DNA of 64,000 bases. It comes from Plantago major. Its lineage: Eukaryota > Streptophyta > Magnoliopsida > Lamiales > Plantaginaceae. The number at the start of each line of letters is the position of its first letter. Within the stretch, counting starts at the first letter, position 1. Shown piece by piece: positions 58,053 to 64,000 of the stretch. The stretch is from the NCBI GenBank assembly GCA_026545765.1, contig CM048840.1:83232877-83296876 (forward strand), read 5' to 3'. Under the pieces are notes generated by a model, which saw only the letters and a program-made list of their open reading frames with translations, made no database searches and was not told the DNA's origin. Made by a program: the position numbers and the translations under genes.

Positions 58053-59753
58053 TGTTGGTCCAGATAACGGCAAAGTAAAAGACTAGATGGGGGGTGAATA
58101 GTCTTTTAAAACTTTTGTCGATAACAAATGTTTCTCAGATATCTGAATGGATATCTGATACTTAGAATCAGAGTGCGGAAGACTTAATAAAGATAAGTGT
58201 AGAAACAGTTAATAAGTGTGTGTGTGTGTGTGTGTTGCTGAAGTATAAATACAGAAATGTAAATGACACAGCAAGTATAGTGGTATCTGGAGGTGGCGTA
58301 ATCCTCCAACTAATCCACTTCGGTCTATCAGAGACCTAGAATTCACTAGAACAGATAATTGAGATAACCTTACAAAAATCCTATTCTAAGATTCTGAACA
58401 ATTGGTTCCCAACCAAATGTTCCCCCTGAGTTGTTCCCTAGCTTCTTCAGCCAAGTACTTCCTATACTCAGAAACCTTTGAGTTGTTCCCTAGCTTCCCA
58501 AGCTAAGTACTTCCTATACTCAAAAACTTTGGAGTTATTCCTTAGTTTCCCAAATCAAGTACTTCCTATACTCCGGTAACCTTGGAGTTATTCCCTGATT
58601 TTTCAAACTAAGTACTTCCTGTACTCCACGCCGATTTTGGTGTTGGTTTCGGTTTGAGTTGTCAGATGAGCGTCTTAATAACTTTTCAGTTATTCAGATA
58701 GCTCTGTGAACTAAGTTACTTAATACACTTTATATCGTATGGTATCTAGTTCGATTTTACTGACCCAAGTCTTATGATATCTGTTCAAGAGAATGAATCT
58801 CAGATAGTTGATCTTTTGATTCAACTCCTTCACAGATAGCTTTGCTTGATTAGGATCAGGACACTTAGAACTTCAGTGTTTACTCAACATCACAAGCTTT
58901 AGTCGCAACAGAAAGCTTTGATAATAAGTAAGTTGCTTTGAGAGAGTAGGATGTTCAGAGTTCTATGTTTCAGCGTATGCAATGTGTGTCTCTTAAGCTG
59001 TCTAAGTGTTGATATTTATAGATGAATTTGAGTACCGTTTGAATAGTATCCGTTAGGCTCAAATTCAAACTATCGATATATGTGTGTAAGATCGTATGAG
59101 GTTTGTCTTCTTCTCAGAAGTTGTCGTTGCTTTTACTCAGACATCTCTGTCCGTGCATTAAATGCATTGTACTATACTTTTTGTCCTGTAGTGTCAACGG
59201 AACTATGCTTTGTATCAGAGACTAGACTTGTTGTCTGATTCTTTGCACATCCTTATCTTCATTCTTCATATACCACTTGTATTTATTGAAACAACTTTGT
59301 TTGCAATATATGTTTCTCTTTCAGAAACGTGGTTAATGCTCAAGGTATCTAAGAATAGATATCTGTGGACACTTTCCTTGTTTTCAGATATGTATCTCAT
59401 TTCTCAGATATCTCTTGTGACACAGTTTGTTTGAAATTGTTCGCGTCTACAAGATATCTGGCTAAGATATCTGAATAACAGATTCAGTAATCTTGTGCAG
59501 TTTTCTTCAAATCTTCAAAAGTTGTTGAGCTTTCTGCTTGGATGTCTTGTTCTTAGTCTTCTCTTCATAAAATAAAAATTACATTTTGAGACCTAACATC
59601 CTATACAAGATTAGCTAGACTATCATACTTAGTGGGTTTCCTCTTTTACAATGTTCAAGTGAACCAAGAGTACTAATCACCTTTCTGAGACTAAGATAAG
59701 TCATCATGTTGCTGAACAAAATCTAAACAGATATTCTAACAAAATATCTAACA
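58053..59753 (-). repeat. 5' LTR of element C
   Basis: A 1701-bp LTR starting TGTTGGTCC and ending ATCTAACA, followed by the AATAG duplication at 59754-59758. TATA box at 59012-59021 on the minus strand. Confidence 0.94.
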
Positions 59754-59758
59754 AATAG

Positions 59759-60125
59759 GGATCTCGTCAGCGCGCCCCTCATATCAGCAAAGAAAGAAGT
59801 ATGGTCGATTGTAATCGGGTCCTTCAATTGAACGACCAAGGTGAAAATTCCATTGTCAAGCACTTTTGAGACAGCTATGGAGATGGCAAAGAGATTGGTT
59901 ATTGTTGAAGTGGAACATGATAAGAATTGTTGAGGTGGCTTAGGTTGATTGATAAGTGGGTTGTTTAGGGGGGGTGTGGGTAATCTTGAGGGGATTTGGG
60001 GGGAAAGGATTGATATTTGGGTTTGAGAGGCGGGTAAGAAGGGGATTGCAAATGCTAGCAAAGCGGTGGTGGAAGTAGAGGGAGGGGATGGGGCTTGTGG
60101 AAGAAGAAGAAGAAAAAGAATCCAT
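59759..60125 (-). pseudogene. Truncated first exon of a probable plastid protein
   Basis: ATG at 60125 gives MDSFSSSSSTSPIPSLYFHH, a Ser-rich, positively charged start typical of a chloroplast transit peptide. The frame shifts once at a run of seven C (about 59970) and then stays open to the edge of element C, with TNLFAISIAVSKVLDNGIF (a possible membrane helix) and LVVQLKDPITIDHTSFF. Nothing on the other side of C continues it: relic F lies there. So this is the 5' piece of a host gene cut off by older rearrangement or insertion. I do not recognise the family. Its promoter would lie between it and the GLOX stop. Confidence 0.5.
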
Positions 60126-60412
60126 TTCGTTTCTGGTCTGAAAAGAATGAACCTTTGTAAATTGATGGAAGATGGATGTGCAAGAATGAGTTTGATCCAT
60201 TTCGCTTAATGTTGGAATGTGCAAGATGATAGGTAAATTAATATTTTTGCCCTCCATGAATTTTTTTAAAGCAATCATAATTGAACACCTACTACATCGG
60301 CATGACAAATGGGCCAATCAAATGACTTGAAAACGTTTTTAATTCATAGATGTATATAGATTAAACAAAATCGAATACATGTTGACATAAATAACATAAC
60401 AAGTCCAAATTA
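60126..60412. other. GLOX 3' flank and promoter side of truncated exon
   Basis: 287 bp without an ORF. It must hold the GLOX 3' UTR and any leftover promoter of the truncated gene. AT-rich around 60340-60412. No clear signals beyond that. Confidence 0.4.
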
Positions 60413-62047
60413 TTATCGAATTTGGACCCAAGTGCCGTCACTAGGAATATTCTTATAAACCACATAGAGAATATAGTACCCAGCCGGGGCAAGATTACCC
60501 GAACCCGGTGTCACAACTTGCACTTGGTATTTAAATTTTGCAACTGGCGTCACCTTCCCACGACCTAAAACCAGTAGCCTTTGGTTCATGCCAAATGAGT
60601 GTGTAGTGAACGATGGTGCAACCATTGTAACCACAATCGAACCCTCTTTAAACTTGTCCGGGGCTGGAATTTTGAAACGGACCGTGAGTTGTTGTCCATA
60701 ACCAATTTTGGACTGTGATGCGGGTAAAACTATGTGCGGGCGCAATTTTTTGAATTTTGAATCCAAGTACGATGGAGAGAATGCTTCTATTGACAACTCA
60801 GTAGGGTATAGTACGTTAGTGAAGTTGTAATATATATGGGGATTGCTACCCCCAACTAGCACTCGTCCATCACGAAGTAGTATTGCCGTTGAATGGTACA
60901 CCCTTGGAATGGTACTTGGATTTTGCACCTCGAACCTTGACCCAGCTGGATTCTTGGTTTTGTACAATACCGGGGTAAGAACTGGATTGCGGCCAAGCTC
61001 CCACCCCGCAGTACCTAACCCCACCCCATTAATGATCAATACGTTTCCATTTGGTAACATAACCATGTCTCCCATGACCCGACCAATGGGCATAGTTTCC
61101 ATGACCCATTGTGGGTTCCGGTCATTTATTTGGATCCTACCACATGTATCGAGCCCTTTCACAAATTTTCCTTTGGTGGCACTCATGTAAGAACCCTTTG
61201 GCGCCCCACCACACACCAAAACATCAGCTCTGTCACTTCTCATATGTAGTGGAAGCAAAACCGCAGAACCTGTGCTAGGGTAATTCCTCGGGTCCCCTCC
61301 TGGAATCTTCGGGTACGCTCTCACCACAGAGCCCTTCTTGTAATCAAACAATATAGCACGATTGTTGGCGAAAATGAATAAGTTCCCATCCCTATTAAGA
61401 AACACAAAGGGGTACAAATTATTTTCATTCTTTCCGTCAAGTGTTTGTGCTAGGAAAGGCAGGTTGTAGGCTTTATCCCTTTTACTTCTCGGGTAAAACT
61501 CGTAGTTATATTGCCTTCGGCCCCCGACTACAATCTGCCTGCCATCAGGGAGGACGTGATTTGATGCATACCACCTTTTGTGTGCTAGGGCGTCACTAGT
61601 TTCCCGCCAATCACAAAAACCATCATTGCAAGTCTTGTACGACCGGACGACGTGATCACCATCATTAAACCCACCGGTTTGTACCAACGTCCCATCGGCC
61701 ATAACCGAACCGGATGAACACCATACGTCAGTTTGCACCATGAGCGGGCGGATAGCATTGGTCCCGACGTCGTACTCAACTGAGTGGGCTGTGCAATCTT
61801 TTTTTACTTTTTGCTCGTGAGGGTCGAGCCGGCATTTCCCATGGGGTAAGGAAATGTTTGAGAGACCGAAATCTGTCCGGTCGAAGATTACAACACGATC
61901 ATTGTGTAGGAGTTGCATGTGCATTGCTACTATGCCAATGTTGGTGAGCATATCCCATTTCCCATCGGCGGCGATGGTGAGATTCAGGTGGTCGAAGAGT
62001 AAAGAGAGGAAGATGAGGGACAAAAGATTGTATCTTGATGAAGCCAT
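60413..62047 (-). CDS. GLOX: Secreted glyoxal/aldehyde oxidase (GLOX-type)
   Basis: An intact, intronless gene of 544 residues, the usual length for plant GLOX proteins. These copper-radical oxidases (galactose oxidase fold, family AA5) oxidise small aldehydes to acids and release hydrogen peroxide in the cell wall. A signal peptide covers residues 1-26 (LLSLIFLSLLF, cut near TIAA). The glyoxal oxidase N-terminal domain (kelch-like propeller) spans about 40-400 and the GlxA/DUF1929-like C-terminal domain about 435-543. All active-site residues are visible: Cys110 and Tyr160 (the cross-linked pair), Tyr384-His385 in RVYHST and His483 in THSFGMNQR. Possible disulphides: C72/C85, C140/C145, C279/C302. 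N-glycosylation sites: N64 and N408. The start is the only Met before the signal peptide. It is the sole clean gene here. The exact substrate cannot be read from sequence. Confidence 0.95.
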   Translation of the reverse strand: MASSRYNLLSLIFLSLLFDHLNLTIAADGKWDMLTNIGIVAMHMQLLHNDRVVIFDRTDFGLSNISLPHGKCRLDPHEQKVKKDCTAHSVEYDVGTNAIRPLMVQTDVWCSSGSVMADGTLVQTGGFNDGDHVVRSYKTCNDGFCDWRETSDALAHKRWYASNHVLPDGRQIVVGGRRQYNYEFYPRSKRDKAYNLPFLAQTLDGKNENNLYPFVFLNRDGNLFIFANNRAILFDYKKGSVVRAYPKIPGGDPRNYPSTGSAVLLPLHMRSDRADVLVCGGAPKGSYMSATKGKFVKGLDTCGRIQINDRNPQWVMETMPIGRVMGDMVMLPNGNVLIINGVGLGTAGWELGRNPVLTPVLYKTKNPAGSRFEVQNPSTIPRVYHSTAILLRDGRVLVGGSNPHIYYNFTNVLYPTELSIEAFSPSYLDSKFKKLRPHIVLPASQSKIGYGQQLTVRFKIPAPDKFKEGSIVVTMVAPSFTTHSFGMNQRLLVLGRGKVTPVAKFKYQVQVVTPGSGNLAPAGYYILYVVYKNIPSDGTWVQIR

Positions 62048-62068
62048 GTTATTGGTTGAATTGGATCT

Positions 62069-62111
62069 TGTAAGATATAAAAGTGGTGTGGCTCATGAGC
62101 AGTTTAAATAG
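62069..62111 (-). promoter_or_regulatory. Possible core promoter of the GLOX gene
   Basis: Two TATA-like sequences upstream of the ATG on the minus strand: CTATTTAAACT (62101-62111, about 55 bp before the ATG) and TTTTATATCTT (62072-62082). The first would give a short leader. No other elements are clear. Confidence 0.35.
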
Positions 62112-62619
62112 TAAGAGGAGTTTAATTGCTTGTGATTGTAATTTTATTGTGCATGTCTTACTATTATTTGGTGTTTATAAAAATTGGAATATAAAATTTA
62201 TTAATATGATCGAACAAATGATACAAAGAGCATAAGAAAGGCTCTCTAGATGTAGTGATTTTGAGCATATCAAAATAGATGAGATTGATTTTAATGTTAC
62301 GTAATCTAATAGCTCAATGTCTAGAGACATTCAAGGACAAACAAAAATTAATTCAAACATTATTAATTGTAACAATGTTTATTCAGGTTATAATTTATAT
62401 AGTGTTTCCAATCGAGTTTCGACAGGCCATAGGATTGTATCTAAATAATATATGTTCGAGCTACCTAATCATCGAATTGTTCTTAAAGTTGAACATGGTT
62501 ATGCTATTACGGAGTATTGATCAAGCTTTTAAATGGTGCAACTAAACAAGGCTTATAGTAATCAATTTGGGAAAAGCATATAACTAAAGCAAATATGTTA
62601 TCTAGAACGAAGGAGTGAA
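62112..62619. other. Upstream region of GLOX
   Basis: AT-rich sequence with no supported gene. The plus-strand frame at 62279-62545 has no recognisable domain and looks accidental. It probably contains distal promoter sequence. Confidence 0.4.
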
Positions 62620-63370
62620 CATGGAGTCCAAGGAGATAGAAAGTCAGAAATTCCTATTGTCTCCAACTTTATGAACATAAACTCTATGGGCGACATTCCA
62701 ACCATCCAACATAGTTCGTTGAAAAGCCTCCAAATTAACTGATTTTCTTGAAAGAACACGACCAATCAAGCAAAGTTTCGGGTTGATAGCACTGGTATTC
62801 CATACCGTACGTGTCCAGAATCTGAACGGATTGTGATTCAGATTCTGTCAAGCTCAACCTCCGACCTAACTCTTCCAACTCCTTGTCCATGCTCGTTAAA
62901 CGGAGATAACTGACGTGACTATTGATACTATGAGTATAGAAGAACCAGGATAGCAAACAAAATTACATGTAGAGCACCACAAAACGGAAAAAAAACTGCA
63001 TCCAAGCAACAAGGCTAGGGTAGGCTTAGAAAAAGTCAAAAAAACATAGGAAACACTAGCAAAGAAGGACTTTAATAAGATTAAACACTTTTAAAATTTA
63101 AAAAAAAACTTTACTTGATTTGTTAACGAGAAAAGAGCACGACAGACTGCTAAGATTTCATAATCTTTCCTTGTAAGTTGTAACACTCGGGAAATTTTAA
63201 TGTCCTCACTGACACTCGGAAATTTGAGCGGGGATCCCACCGGTTTTAGGGAAGAAAGATGTAACGATTAAGATTTGCAAAATGCAAGAACTCAATCTCG
63301 AGCCTAGAGAGAGGAGCTCTCCGTGAGAGAGAATTTTAATACCAATTTATATCTTTATGTAAAATACCAA
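62620..63370 (-). mobile_element. 5' fragment of an L1-type LINE
   Basis: On the minus strand a leader-like segment (about 62905-63370) precedes an ORF1 start at 62890 (MDKELEELGRRLSLTESESQ). After a frame break this continues as a DUF4283-like part (GRVLSRKSVNLEAFQRTM, GWNVAHRVYVHKVGD). DUF4283 with this type of start is typical of ORF1 of plant L1 LINEs and their derived genes. The match stops at about 62620, so only the 5' end is present. LINE copies normally lose the 5' end, so this is probably the remnant of a larger copy deleted later. Confidence 0.6.
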
Positions 63371-64000
63371 CATGTTTGGATGAGGAAATCCCATGATTAG
63401 CTACATTTTCTTTTTTTAAAATCACGAGTCGAACCACAAAAAATTTAGATTGTAATTTGTTTTGTGCAAATTGTCTATTATTTCTTTTTTTTACTTTCCA
63501 ATATATTAAGACTCACAAAACGGAATCTTTAAGGATGAAAATGCAAGTTGCACTTGATTAGTTAATCTTATCTTTCATGATTCAGTTCAATGTTTGTGTT
63601 TGTTGTTGTTGTTTGTGAACTGCAGGATTTCAATGTTGTCCAACATTGCGAAATAGTACCGATACAATGTTGGAACAACATTACGGACAACAGCAGACAA
63701 CATAGAAACAAGCAGGCCAATTGGACTGATGACTTGGACTGGGAGCAATCAACTCGAATTTCTGCAGGAATAAGGAAAGAGTTTGAGCTGCTTTGGACAT
63801 AAGGAATGCAATCTAAAAAGAAGGAAAGAGTTTGACAAGTTATGGGCACCTTGAAAGAAAGAAGGAAATAAAAGATTCTCTAGAGATAATCTTGGAAAGA
63901 TTTTCCAGCCAGCCATATACAGAGAAACAACGTCGCTTTTCTTCCTTTGAGATCAAAGAGAGAATCTTTCAAGAAGATTGTTGAAGAAAGCAAGAAGGAA
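63371..64000 (+). other. Right-edge region, possible terminal exon
   Basis: After AT-rich DNA, a pyrimidine/TTG-rich stretch ends in CTGCAG at about 63625, as an acceptor site would. A 58-codon frame follows and stops at 63802 (LDWEQSTRISAGIRKEFELL). No family is recognised. The stretch 63630-63690 has two imperfect palindromes (CAATGTTG..CAACATTG). The rest, up to 64000, is purine-rich and has no ORF. It could be part of a repeat continuing beyond the window. Confidence 0.3.

Larger units (their letters stand above)
45869..59753 (-). mobile_element. Copia element C, complete but RT-less
   Basis: A 13,885-bp element with LTRs of 1690 and 1701 bp and a perfect 5-bp duplication AATAG (45864-45868 and 59754-59758). 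Minus-strand order: 5' LTR, primer-binding site, gag, protease, integrase, the start of RT fused to the extra gene, polypurine tract, 3' LTR. RT and RNase H (about 2.5 kb relative to B) are missing. The LTRs look about 98% identical by eye, a few dozen differences plus a 13-bp indel, which suggests a fairly recent insertion. Having complete ends without RT, C is best seen as a non-autonomous element moved by helper proteins. Confidence 0.93.

Noticed and set aside
62279-62545. 88-codon plus-strand frame upstream of GLOX
   Set aside because: AT-rich, no domain, no splice or promoter context; it looks like a chance frame.

Overview
This is repeat-rich nuclear DNA of a flowering plant, most likely a eudicot. 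The evidence is nested Ty1/copia and Ty3/gypsy LTR retrotransposons with plant-type ends, a CACTA (En/Spm) DNA transposon, a 5' piece of an L1-type LINE, and one intact plant gene: an intronless secreted glyoxal/aldehyde oxidase (GLOX-type, 60413-62047, minus strand). The species cannot be told from the sequence.

Layout. (1) 1-38409: a tandem array of a Sirevirus-like Copia family on the minus strand. It contains the 5' part of element A (1-1845), a shared LTR (1846-3476), the interior of element B (3477-16360) and B's 5' LTR (16361-17194, continued at 37615-38409). (2) That last LTR is split by a Tat-lineage Gypsy element D (17195-37609, plus strand, 5-bp duplication TGTTC). D's gag is split in turn by a CACTA transposon (18332-25947, 3-bp duplication TAG). 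(3) 38410-43935: the 3' part of a second Tat element, E, into which the Copia array appears to have inserted. (4) 44370-45868: an old Copia relic, F. (5) 45869-59753: complete Copia element C with similar LTRs and a perfect AATAG duplication. (6) 59759-64000: host DNA with a broken probable plastid-protein exon, the GLOX gene and a LINE fragment.

Three features stand out. Copia elements B and C carry, downstream of pol and in the same sense, a long extra gene with several short GT-AG introns separating phase-0 exons. In C a deletion has removed reverse transcriptase and RNase H and fused the start of the RT region in frame to this extra gene, yet C has complete ends, so it was probably mobilised by a helper. 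Tat elements D and E each carry an antisense spliced gene with its own TATA box, a 5'-leader intron and the same MSESDSQN start.

Caution: repeat copies differ again and again at CTG/CAG sites by odd replacements (TCTG read as ACG or TCGG, CCAG as CGAG). This looks more like consensus error at CHG-methylated DNA than mutation, so many frameshifts in the transposons may not be real. Coordinates of transposon coding regions are domain extents, not exact gene models.
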